Positions 23,867-31,486 of a stretch of DNA of 64,000 nucleotides are shown here, in pieces (positions within the stretch are counted from its first letter, which is position 1; every line of letters starts with the position of its first letter). The position numbers and the translations under genes were made by a program. Under the pieces are notes generated by a model, which was given only the letters and a program-made list of their open reading frames with translations, was not told the DNA's origin and searched no databases. The DNA lies in contig NZ_AKIY01000209.1 in the NCBI RefSeq assembly GCF_000282615.1, forward strand, positions 1-64,000, in the 5' to 3' direction. This stretch comes from Bradyrhizobium sp. YR681. GTDB lineage: Bacteria; Pseudomonadota; Alphaproteobacteria; Rhizobiales; Xanthobacteraceae.

Positions 23867-24703
23867 GTGACCGGATTGACCCATCGCCAAGCCGAAATCC
23901 TCAACATCGCGCGTGCTTCGGGCCGTGTCATGGTCGAAGAGCTCGCGCGCAAATTCGAGGTCTCGGCGCAGACCATCCGCAAGGATCTCAACGATCTCTG
24001 CGAGCGGAGATCGCTGACGCGCATCCACGGCGGCGCCATCATCGCCTCAGGCGTCGAAAACCTCGCCTACGAGGCGCGGCGTTTCGTTGCGGCCGACGAG
24101 AAGAAGGCGATTGGCGCTGCTGCCGCATCGCTGATCCCGAACGGCTGCTCGCTCTTCATCAATATCGGCACCACGACCGAGGAGGTCGCGAGCGCGCTGA
24201 CCTCGCATGAGGACCTTCTCGTCATCACCAACAACCTCAATGTCGCGATGCTGCTCTACCGCCATCCCCGCATCGAGGTGGTGGTTGCCGGCGGCACGGT
24301 GCGGCGCGCCGACGGCGCCGTGGTCGGCTCCACCGCGACGCAGCTGATCGGGCAGTTCAAGGTCGACTACGCCATCATCGGCGCATCCGCGATCGACGAG
24401 GAGGGCGCGCTGCTCGACTTCGACTATCGCGAGGTGCAGGTGGCCCAGGCCATCATCGCCAACGCCCGCAGCGTCATGCTGGTTGCCGATTCCACAAAAC
24501 TCCGCCGCAGTGCCCCTGTGCGCATCGCCCATATCACCCAGATCCAGACCTTCGTCACCGACCAGGAGCTCCCCGAGCGCCTCGCCACCATCTGCCACAG
24601 CAAGGGCATCGAGGTGATGGCGGCGATGCCGAAGGACGCGTCCGATATCGATGACGCGCAGGCCGAGGTACAGGAAGCCTCGCCGGTGGTGCGGCTGCGC
24701 TAA
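23867..24703 (+). CDS. glpR: DeoR-family regulator GlpR of glycerol metabolism
   Basis: This is a 278-residue DeoR-type repressor. The N-terminal winged helix is THRQAEILNIARASGRVMVEELARKFEVSAQTIRKDLNDLCERRSLTRIHGGA. The sugar-phosphate sensing domain follows with SLFINIGTTTEEVASAL, VVAGGTVRRADGAVVG and DYAIIGASAIDEEGALLDFDYREVQVAQAII. Gene context supports GlpR: glpD and the glycerol ABC importer follow, interrupted only by a toxin-antitoxin pair on the other strand. Translation starts at a GTG. The likely effector is glycerol 3-phosphate. Confidence 0.85.
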   Translation: MTGLTHRQAEILNIARASGRVMVEELARKFEVSAQTIRKDLNDLCERRSLTRIHGGAIIASGVENLAYEARRFVAADEKKAIGAAAASLIPNGCSLFINIGTTTEEVASALTSHEDLLVITNNLNVAMLLYRHPRIEVVVAGGTVRRADGAVVGSTATQLIGQFKVDYAIIGASAIDEEGALLDFDYREVQVAQAIIANARSVMLVADSTKLRRSAPVRIAHITQIQTFVTDQELPERLATICHSKGIEVMAAMPKDASDIDDAQAEVQEASPVVRLR

Positions 24704-24707
24704 GGGC

Positions 24708-25124
24708 TTATTGACCACTCCACGGGTTGATCAACGTCACGCCCGTCGGTTCGAAATCCCCGACATTACGCGTAACGACCATCAGGCCGTGAACAAGCGC
24801 GGTTGCTGCAATGAGGGCGTCGCGCTCAGCCCGCGGGTTGGGAACGTGCAACTGCGCGCAACGCTGCGCCACCGCCGTATCGATCGCCAGAATCCGCCCT
24901 TCGAAGCGGACCAGAATGTGATCGTCGATCCAGGCGCGCAGGATGGTGCCTTGCATCGCGTCTTTGCGCTCGATCAGGCGCGCGCCAAGTTCAATTTCGA
25001 GGACCGAAATGGCGGACATGAAAAAATGCGCCGCAGGCACACCGCTGGCCCAGGCGAGGACATTGCGGTCAGCCCTATCCGGCCGTCTCAGTTCGGAAAT
25101 GACATTGGTGTCCAGCAGAAACAT
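24708..25124 (-). CDS. PIN-domain toxin (VapC/FitB-like)
   Basis: This is a 138-residue PIN ribonuclease. The acidic metal-binding residues are visible in MFLLDTNVISEL, SVLEIELGA, ERDALIAATALVH and VTRNVGDFEPTGV, so the active site is intact. The FitB-like ending INPW is also present. These toxins cleave tRNA or mRNA when released from antitoxin. It overlaps the antitoxin gene by one base. The pair sits on the reverse strand between glpR and glpD. Confidence 0.88.
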   Translation of the reverse strand: MFLLDTNVISELRRPDRADRNVLAWASGVPAAHFFMSAISVLEIELGARLIERKDAMQGTILRAWIDDHILVRFEGRILAIDTAVAQRCAQLHVPNPRAERDALIAATALVHGLMVVTRNVGDFEPTGVTLINPWSGQ

Positions 25125-25375
25125 CAGTCGAGATCGGCGGGCTTGGCGATCCCGCCGGCAAGTCGAGGCGGATCGAAATCAAAGTCCGCGTTCGCCTGTG
25201 CCAAGGCTTCGGCAAGGCTCATATGCCCGCCGCTCAGGCGCAAATAGTCCTCGATCGTCAGCAGGACATGGGCCGGGCGGCCGCGATCCGTAATGAAGAC
25301 GGGGCCCTCCGAGGCCGCCTTCTTGGCGCCGCTCGTATCCTGGTTGAATTCGCGGCTGGTCAGGGTGGTCACCAT
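25124..25375 (-). CDS. Phd/YefM-type antitoxin
   Basis: This is an 83-residue protein with the Phd/YefM N-terminal fold (TTLTSREFNQDTSGAKKAASEGPVFITDRGRPAHVLLTIEDYLRL). A C-terminal tail, AQANADFDFDPPRLAG, should wrap the PIN toxin. It binds DNA to autoregulate the pair; a matching inverted repeat lies 34 bp upstream at 25410-25429. Confidence 0.88.
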   Translation of the reverse strand: MVTTLTSREFNQDTSGAKKAASEGPVFITDRGRPAHVLLTIEDYLRLSGGHMSLAEALAQANADFDFDPPRLAGGIAKPADLD

Positions 25376-25409
25376 CCTCAGTGCCTTTTCAGCTCACTGG
25401 CCAAATTAT

Positions 25410-25429
25410 ATGTAGTTACGTTACTACAT
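25410..25429. promoter_or_regulatory. Operator of the Phd/PIN toxin-antitoxin pair
   Basis: ATGTAGT and ACTACAT are exact 7-bp inverted arms around TACGTT in an AT-rich stretch, 34 bp upstream of the antitoxin start. This is the usual position of the autoregulatory operator of such pairs. Confidence 0.65.
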
Positions 25430-25569
25430 TCAAGTTGATTGGCATGTTCGCTAACGGCTAACCAATTGGCCCTTTGCCTATAAACCGGCTCGTGCTCCTG
25501 CCGATTTCTCCGGCTTTCTGGCGCTGAAAAAGTTCCTCTTTCACTTCCCGTCGCCTCTCTTTCATCTTG

Positions 25570-25606
25570 CTTTCGTTTTTCGGTGTGATCTAATCAAAAG
25601 CGAAAG
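25570..25606. promoter_or_regulatory. Candidate GlpR operator upstream of glpD
   Basis: CTTTCGTTTT (25570-25579) and AAAAGCGAAAG (25596-25606) form imperfect inverted arms 35 bp upstream of glpD. The TTTCGTTT core resembles the TTTCRTTT sites of DeoR-family regulators such as AgaR. Further CTTTCA repeats lie just upstream (about 25538-25566). Confidence 0.45.
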
Positions 25607-25640
25607 TAGTCGCTCGAAGGAACGAGCGAGTCGCCGGGGG

Positions 25641-27191
25641 ATGCGTCTGTTGGAGCGTATTTTCGACCTCGCCATCATTGGAGGCGGTGTTAACGGTTGC
25701 GGTATCGCGCGCGATGCCGTGGGCCGGGGCAACACGGTTTTCCTCTGTGAGATGAACGACCTGGCGAGCGGGACGTCGTCCTGGTCGACCAAGCTGGTGC
25801 ATGGCGGCCTGCGCTATCTCGAATATTACGAGTTTCGGCTGGTCCGCGAGGCGCTGATCGAGCGCGAGATCCTCTGGGGCATCGCGCCCCACATCATCCG
25901 CCCGCTGCGTTTCGTTTTGCCGCATCACGCCGGCCTGCGGCCCGCCTGGCTACTGCGCCTCGGTCTCTTCCTCTACGACCACATCGGTGGCCGCCACCTG
26001 CTGCCGGCGACGCGCTCGGTCGACCTTGGGCGTGACGAGGTCGGCAAGCCGCTGATCCCGAATCGCTACAGCCGTGCGTTCGAATATTCCGACTGCTTCG
26101 TCGATGATGCCCGTCTCGTCGTGCTCAATGCGCGCGATGCCGCCGACAAGGGCGCCGAGATCCGCACCCGCACCCGCGCGACGGATATCAAGCAGTCCGA
26201 CGGCGTCTGGACCGTCAGCATGGTCGACACGCTGACCGGCGAACGTTCATCGATCCGCGCGAAGGCGCTGGTCAATGCCGGCGGCCCCTGGGTCGAGGAC
26301 GTGCTCGGCCGCGGTGCCGGCGTCAACGCGAAAGCCAAGGTGCGCCTGGTGCAGGGCTCGCACATCGTGGTCAAGAAACTGTACGACCACGACCGCGCCT
26401 ACATGTTCCAGAACGCCGACGGCCGCATTATCTTCGTGATCCCGTACCAGGACGACTTCACGCTGATCGGCACCACCGACCGCGACTATGACGGCGATCC
26501 CGCCAAGGTGAAGGCGACGCCGGAGGAGATCGAGTATCTCTGCAAGGCGGCCAGCGAATATCTCGCGAAGCCGGTCACGCCCGCCGACGTGGTCTGGACC
26601 TATTCCGGCGTGCGTCCGCTCTATGACGACGGCGCCAGCGAAGCCAAGGCCGCAACGCGCGACTATGTGTTCGAGCTCGACACGCCCGGTGGCGCGCCGC
26701 TGCTATCGATCTATGGCGGCAAGATCACGACCTATCGCCGGCTCGCCGAAGAAGCGCTGGAGCGGCTCGCGCCCTATCTTCGCAGCGCCAAAGCGCGCGA
26801 GGGCTGGACCGGCAAATGGCCGCTGCCCGGCGGCGACATGAATGTGTCGGATATCGACGGCCTGATCGCCGAGCTCCAGCGCGGCTATTCCTTCCTCAGC
26901 CATGAACATGCCCGTCGCCTCGCGCGCGCCTACGGCACCCGCGCCCTCAAGCTGCTCGGCGATGCGAAATCGGCCTCCGATCTCGGTCAGGCTTTTGGCG
27001 CGACACTGACCGAACGCGAGGTCCGCTACCTCATGGCCAACGAATGGGCCGTCACGGCGGAAGACATCGTCTGGCGTCGCTCGAAACTCGGCCTGCGACT
27101 ATCTGCCGACGAGATCGCGGCACTGAGCGACTGGATTGCAACCCATGCAGTGCCGCAAAGTCCCCTGCTGGAAGCGGGAGGACGCTCATGA
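25641..27191 (+). CDS. glpD: Aerobic glycerol-3-phosphate dehydrogenase
   Basis: This is a 516-residue FAD enzyme. The N-terminal Rossmann motif is FDLAIIGGGVNGCGIARDAVGRG, followed by SSWSTKLVHGGLRYLEYYEFRLVREAL, a GlpD signature. VIPYQDDFTLIGTTDRDYDGDP and the C-terminal DAO domain complete it at normal length. It oxidises glycerol 3-phosphate to dihydroxyacetone phosphate and reduces quinone at the membrane. It is the first gene of a seven-gene operon, and its stop codon overlaps the glpS start (ATGA). No glycerol kinase gene is present in the window. Confidence 0.95.
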   Translation: MRLLERIFDLAIIGGGVNGCGIARDAVGRGNTVFLCEMNDLASGTSSWSTKLVHGGLRYLEYYEFRLVREALIEREILWGIAPHIIRPLRFVLPHHAGLRPAWLLRLGLFLYDHIGGRHLLPATRSVDLGRDEVGKPLIPNRYSRAFEYSDCFVDDARLVVLNARDAADKGAEIRTRTRATDIKQSDGVWTVSMVDTLTGERSSIRAKALVNAGGPWVEDVLGRGAGVNAKAKVRLVQGSHIVVKKLYDHDRAYMFQNADGRIIFVIPYQDDFTLIGTTDRDYDGDPAKVKATPEEIEYLCKAASEYLAKPVTPADVVWTYSGVRPLYDDGASEAKAATRDYVFELDTPGGAPLLSIYGGKITTYRRLAEEALERLAPYLRSAKAREGWTGKWPLPGGDMNVSDIDGLIAELQRGYSFLSHEHARRLARAYGTRALKLLGDAKSASDLGQAFGATLTEREVRYLMANEWAVTAEDIVWRRSKLGLRLSADEIAALSDWIATHAVPQSPLLEAGGRS

Positions 27192-28264
27192 GCGTGACAC
27201 TCGACCACGTGACCCGGACCGTCGATGGCATCGAGCACATCCGCGACGTCTCGTTGACGCTCCAGAGCGGCACGCTCAACGTGCTGCTCGGGCCGACGCT
27301 GTCGGGCAAGACCTCGATCATGCGGCTGCTTGCCGGTCTCGACAAGGCGACCTCAGGCAAGGTGCTGGTTGGCGGCAAGGACGTCACCGGCGTCGACGTG
27401 CGCCAGCGTTCCGTCGCGATGGTCTATCAGCAGTTCATCAATTATCCCTCGTTCACGGTCTATGAGAACATCGCCTCGCCGCTCCGCGTGCAGGGCAAAC
27501 CGCGCGAGGAGATCGAGGCGCGCGTGGCGGAGGCAGCAAAGCTGCTCCGGCTCGAGCCGTTCCTGAAGCGCACGCCGCTTCAGCTGTCCGGCGGCCAGCA
27601 GCAGCGAACCGCAATGGCACGCGCCCTGGTCAAGGGCGCCGATCTCGTGCTGCTCGACGAGCCGCTGGCCAATCTCGATTACAAGCTGCGCGAGGAGCTG
27701 CGCGCCGAGCTGCCGCGCATCTTCGAGGCCTCGGGCGCGATCTTCGTCTATGCCACGACCGAGCCGACCGAGGCGCTGCTGCTCGGCGGCAACACGGTCT
27801 GCATGTGGGAAGGCCAGGCGCTCCAGATCGGCGAGACGCCGAAGGTCTACCGCCAGCCGCAGACGCTGCGTGTCGCCCAGGTGTTCTCCGATCCGCCGCT
27901 CAACCTCGTCGGCATCGAGAAGAAGAACGGCTCCGTGCAATATGCGGGCGGCATCGCCGCACCGGCATCCGGTCTCTACTCCGCTCTCGCCGACGGCGCC
28001 TATCGCGTCGGCTTTCGCGCGCATCAGCTTGCGCTCGCCAATGGCGAGACCGACCGCCATGCCTTCCATGCCACTGTCACGGTGACCGAGATCACCGGTT
28101 CGGAGAGCTTTGTGCATTTGACCCGCGACGGATCGAACTGGGTGGCGGTGCTGCACGGCGTGCACGAGTTCGAGCCCGGCCAGACGCTCGACGCCGTGCT
28201 CGATCCCAACGACGTCTTCGTGTTCGATGCGGCCGACCGTCTGGTCGCCGCTCCTAGCTCGTGA
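27188..28264 (+). CDS. glpS: Glycerol ABC transporter ATPase GlpS (H-loop degenerate)
   Basis: This is a 358-residue MalK/UgpC-type ATPase. Walker A is GPTLSGKT (residues 35-42, unusual TLS), the signature LSGGQ is at 133-137, and Walker B is LVLLDEP at 153-159. The H-loop is degenerate: YATTEPTEA replaces YVTHDQTEA, so His becomes Thr191. A C-terminal TOBE-like domain follows. It pairs with GlpT, which shows the opposite defect, giving one consensus and one degenerate ATP site (see findings). It overlaps glpD by 4 bp. The assignment rests on the operon order matching the rhizobial glpSTPQUV system. Confidence 0.88.
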   Translation: MSVTLDHVTRTVDGIEHIRDVSLTLQSGTLNVLLGPTLSGKTSIMRLLAGLDKATSGKVLVGGKDVTGVDVRQRSVAMVYQQFINYPSFTVYENIASPLRVQGKPREEIEARVAEAAKLLRLEPFLKRTPLQLSGGQQQRTAMARALVKGADLVLLDEPLANLDYKLREELRAELPRIFEASGAIFVYATTEPTEALLLGGNTVCMWEGQALQIGETPKVYRQPQTLRVAQVFSDPPLNLVGIEKKNGSVQYAGGIAAPASGLYSALADGAYRVGFRAHQLALANGETDRHAFHATVTVTEITGSESFVHLTRDGSNWVAVLHGVHEFEPGQTLDAVLDPNDVFVFDAADRLVAAPSS

Positions 28265-28276
28265 GGGAGGTGCGCC

Positions 28277-29362
28277 ATGGCTCGCATTGACCTCGTCGAT
28301 CTCGCCCACTCCTACGGCGGCAATGATGCGCCGCAGGACAGCTTTGCGCTGAAGCCGGTCACGATGACATGGCGGCAGGGCGGCGCCTATGCACTGCTCG
28401 GCCCAAGCGGCTGCGGCAAGACCACGCTGCTGAACGTCATCTCCGGCATCATCACGCCGTCGCGGGGGAAAATCCTGTTCGACGGCCAGGACATCACACC
28501 GCTGTCAACCCAGAAGCGCAACATTGCCCAAGTGTTCCAGTTTCCGGTGATCTACGACACCATGACGGTGGGGCAGAATTTGGCGTTTCCGCTGAAGAAC
28601 CGCGGCGTGCCGAAGGCCGAGATCGACAAGCGCGTCGCCGAGATCGGCCGCCTGCTCGATCTCGAACCCTATCTGAATCGCAAGGCCACGCGGCTGACGG
28701 CCGACGCCAAGCAGAAGATCTCGCTCGGCCGCGGCCTGGTCCGCTCCGACGTCGCCGCCGTGCTGTTCGACGAGCCGCTGACCGTGATCGACCCTGAATT
28801 GAAATGGCAGCTTCGCTCCAAGCTCAAGGCGCTGCATCGCGAGCTCGACCTCACGATGATCTACGTCACCCACGACCAGACCGAGGCGCTGACCTTCGCC
28901 GACACCGTCGTCGTCATGCATGACGGCCGCGTGGTGCAGAGCGGCACGCCGGCCGAGCTGTTCGACAAGCCCGCGCATACCTTCGTCGGCTATTTCATCG
29001 GCTCGCCCGGCATGAACATCATTCCGGCCGAGGTGAGGGGCCGCGAGGCGCACATCGACGGCCACGTCATCGCGCTTAACCGGGCTTACGACAAGCTTCC
29101 CGCGGGCGCGAAGATCGAGATTGGCGTGCGTCCGGAATTTGTGGAGGTCGTTGCGCCCGGACCGGGCCTGCTCACCGCAAAAATCGAGCGCATCGACGAT
29201 CTCGGCCGCATCCGCTTTGCGCGGACGCGCCTCGGCGAGGCCAAGCTCGCGGCGCGTGCGCCGGCGGGCTTCACCAGCTCCGACGGCAATGCCGGGCTGA
29301 AACTCGATCCGTCGCATATCCACGTCTATGCCGACAGCCTTCTGGTGGAGGGAGCCGCCTGA
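28277..29362 (+). CDS. glpT: Glycerol ABC transporter ATPase GlpT (signature degenerate)
   Basis: This is a 361-residue ATPase. Walker A GPSGCGKT (residues 42-49), Walker B AVLFDEP (161-167) and the H-loop YVTHD (His199) are all intact. The ABC signature is not: LTADAKQK (140-147) stands where LSGGQQQR is expected. It therefore supplies the catalytic Walker/H-loop half to a site completed by GlpS. A C-terminal TOBE domain is present. It lies 12 bp after glpS and overlaps glpP by one base. This GlpT is unrelated to the E. coli glycerol-3-phosphate antiporter of the same name. Confidence 0.88.
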   Translation: MARIDLVDLAHSYGGNDAPQDSFALKPVTMTWRQGGAYALLGPSGCGKTTLLNVISGIITPSRGKILFDGQDITPLSTQKRNIAQVFQFPVIYDTMTVGQNLAFPLKNRGVPKAEIDKRVAEIGRLLDLEPYLNRKATRLTADAKQKISLGRGLVRSDVAAVLFDEPLTVIDPELKWQLRSKLKALHRELDLTMIYVTHDQTEALTFADTVVVMHDGRVVQSGTPAELFDKPAHTFVGYFIGSPGMNIIPAEVRGREAHIDGHVIALNRAYDKLPAGAKIEIGVRPEFVEVVAPGPGLLTAKIERIDDLGRIRFARTRLGEAKLAARAPAGFTSSDGNAGLKLDPSHIHVYADSLLVEGAA

Positions 29363-30264
29363 TGGACAAGACCGTCAATCAAAAAGCCTGGTTCCTGGTG
29401 CTACCGGTGTTCCTGGTCGTCGCCTTCTCGGCGGTGCTGCCGCTGATGACGGTGGTGAACTATTCGATGCAGGACACGTTCGGAAATAACCAGTTCTTCT
29501 GGAACGGCGTCGGCTGGTTCAAGGAGCTGCTGGATCCTTCGACCGATCTCGGCGGACGCTTCCTCGCCTCGCTCGGCCGCAATCTGTTCTTCTCGCTGGT
29601 GATCCTCGCCATCGAGGTGCCGCTCGGCATCGTCATCGCACTGTCGATGCCGCGCCAGGGCTGGACCGTCGCGGCCTGCCTCGTGATCCTCGCGCTGCCG
29701 CTGCTGATTCCGTGGAACGTGGTCGGCACGATCTGGCAGATTTTTGGCCGGCCCGACATCGGCCTGATGGGGTACGTCCTCAACCATATCGGCCTCGACT
29801 ACAATTACGTCTCCAACGACATCGACGCCTGGGTCACCGTCATCGTGATGGACGTCTGGCACTGGACCAGCCTCGTCGCGCTGCTCTGCTACGCCGGCCT
29901 GAAGTCGATCCCGGAGGCCTATTACCAGGCCGCCCAGATCGACGGCGCCTCGCGCTGGGCCGTGTTCAAGGCGATCCAGCTGCCGAAGATGAACCGCGTG
30001 CTGCTGATCGCGGTGCTGCTGCGCTTCATGGACAGTTTCATGATCTACACCGAGCCGTTCGTCGTCACCGGCGGCGGGCCCGGCAACTCCACCACCTTCG
30101 TGTCGATCGAGCTGGTCAAGATCGCGCTCGGCCAGTTCGACCTCGGCAAGGCCGCCGCGCTCTCGCTGGTCTACAACCTCATCATCCTGATCGTCTGCTG
30201 GATCTTCTACACCGTCATGACCAATGCCGGCGCTGAGCGGAAGCCGCAGGAAGGAGCCGCGTGA
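29362..30264 (+). CDS. glpP: Glycerol ABC transporter permease GlpP
   Basis: This is a 300-residue MalF-type inner-membrane permease with about six transmembrane helices. The EAA loop is visible as EAYYQAAQIDGASRWAVFKAIQLPKMN, which docks an ATPase subunit. It begins at the last base of the glpT stop region (TGATG) and its own stop codon overlaps glpQ, so the whole stretch is translationally coupled. It forms the heteromeric channel with GlpQ. Confidence 0.9.
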   Translation: MDKTVNQKAWFLVLPVFLVVAFSAVLPLMTVVNYSMQDTFGNNQFFWNGVGWFKELLDPSTDLGGRFLASLGRNLFFSLVILAIEVPLGIVIALSMPRQGWTVAACLVILALPLLIPWNVVGTIWQIFGRPDIGLMGYVLNHIGLDYNYVSNDIDAWVTVIVMDVWHWTSLVALLCYAGLKSIPEAYYQAAQIDGASRWAVFKAIQLPKMNRVLLIAVLLRFMDSFMIYTEPFVVTGGGPGNSTTFVSIELVKIALGQFDLGKAAALSLVYNLIILIVCWIFYTVMTNAGAERKPQEGAA

Positions 30265-31070
30265 TGCATTCGATCCCCGGCCGTCGCCTCATCATGGGGC
30301 TATTTCTGATCTTCCTGCTGCTGCCGATCTACTGGCTCGTCAACATGAGCTTCAAGACCAACGCCGAGATCGTCTCGACGATGACGCTGTGGCCGCACGC
30401 TCCGACGCTGCAGCACTACAAGCGCATCTTCACCGACGAGAGCTGGTATTCCGGCTATATCAATTCGCTGGAATACGTCGTCCTCAACACCATCATCTCG
30501 ATCTCGGTGGCGCTGCCGGCGGCCTATGCGTTCTCGCGCTACCGCTTCCTCGGCGACAAGCATCTGTTCTTCTGGCTGCTGTCGAACCGCATGGCGCCGG
30601 CCGCGGTCTATGCGCTGCCGTTCTTCAACCTCTATTCGGCGATCGGGCTGTTTGACACGCCCTGGGCCGTTGCACTCGCGCACTGCATCTTCAACGTTCC
30701 GCTCGCGGTCTGGATTCTCGAAGGCTTCGTCTCCGGCGTGCCCCGCGAGATCGACGAGACCGCCTTCCTCGACGGCTATTCGTTCCCGCGCTTCTTCATC
30801 AAGATCCTGGTGCCGCTGATCGCGAGCGGCATCGGCGTCGCCGCCTTCTTCTGCTTCATGTTCTCCTGGGTCGAGCTGCTGCTTGCGCGCACGCTGACCT
30901 CGGTCTCGGCCAAGCCCATCGCCGCGATCATGACGCGAACGGTGTCGGCGGCCGGCATGGACTGGGGACTGCTGGCAGCCGCCGGCGTCCTCACCATCAT
31001 TCCGGGCGCGCTCGTGATCTGGTTCGTCCGCAATTACATCGCGAGCGGTTTCGCGCTCGGCCGCGTCTAG
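30264..31070 (+). CDS. glpQ: Glycerol ABC transporter permease GlpQ
   Basis: This is a 268-residue MalG-type permease with six predicted helices and an EAA-like loop, EIDETAFLDGYSFPRFFIKILVPLI. The ATG at 30264 overlaps the glpP stop codon and is preceded by AGGAAGGAGCC. It partners with GlpP. This GlpQ is a permease, not the glycerophosphodiester phosphodiesterase that shares the name in E. coli. Confidence 0.9.
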   Translation: MHSIPGRRLIMGLFLIFLLLPIYWLVNMSFKTNAEIVSTMTLWPHAPTLQHYKRIFTDESWYSGYINSLEYVVLNTIISISVALPAAYAFSRYRFLGDKHLFFWLLSNRMAPAAVYALPFFNLYSAIGLFDTPWAVALAHCIFNVPLAVWILEGFVSGVPREIDETAFLDGYSFPRFFIKILVPLIASGIGVAAFFCFMFSWVELLLARTLTSVSAKPIAAIMTRTVSAAGMDWGLLAAAGVLTIIPGALVIWFVRNYIASGFALGRV

Positions 31071-31080
31071 GGAGGCATCA

Positions 31081-31410
31081 ATGGAATCCATCGCATGGAT
31101 GGCCTGGACGCTGCCGACGGCGATCTTCTTCGCGGCGCTTGCTTGCACCCTCGCTGTCATGACGTACCTCGCCGCGGTCTATCCTGAGGCCGAGCGCGTC
31201 GGCGTGCTCAGTATTCCGACCACGCGCGGTGATCGCCTGTTCGTTTCGCTAATCGCGGCCGCGGTCATCCATCTCTTGTGGATTGCTTTCTTCGGCACGG
31301 ACGCGATCGCGACGCTGCCGATCGGCGAGGAGGGCGTCGAGATCTCGCGCCTGTGGCTCGCAAGTGGAATTTCGCTGGTCACGGCTGTGCTCATTTTTCG
31401 CACGGTCTGA
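31081..31410 (+). CDS. glpU: GlpU, DUF2160 small membrane subunit
   Basis: This is a 109-residue membrane protein with three hydrophobic segments (WTLPTAIFFAALACTLAVMTYLAAVY, LFVSLIAAAVIHLLWIAFFG, ISLVTAVLIFRTV). Its sequence (GVLSIPTTRGDRLFVSLI) matches DUF2160, the accessory subunit coded between the permease and binding-protein genes in rhizobial glycerol importers. Its exact role is unknown. GGGAGG precedes the start, 10 bp after glpQ. Confidence 0.85.
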   Translation: MESIAWMAWTLPTAIFFAALACTLAVMTYLAAVYPEAERVGVLSIPTTRGDRLFVSLIAAAVIHLLWIAFFGTDAIATLPIGEEGVEISRLWLASGISLVTAVLIFRTV

Positions 31411-31486
31411 AGCTCGCGAAGGAACGGCCAGATCCGGGGGCAATCCGGGTCTGTATAAAAGTTTGTCGCTGCAACGGAGGAACAAC

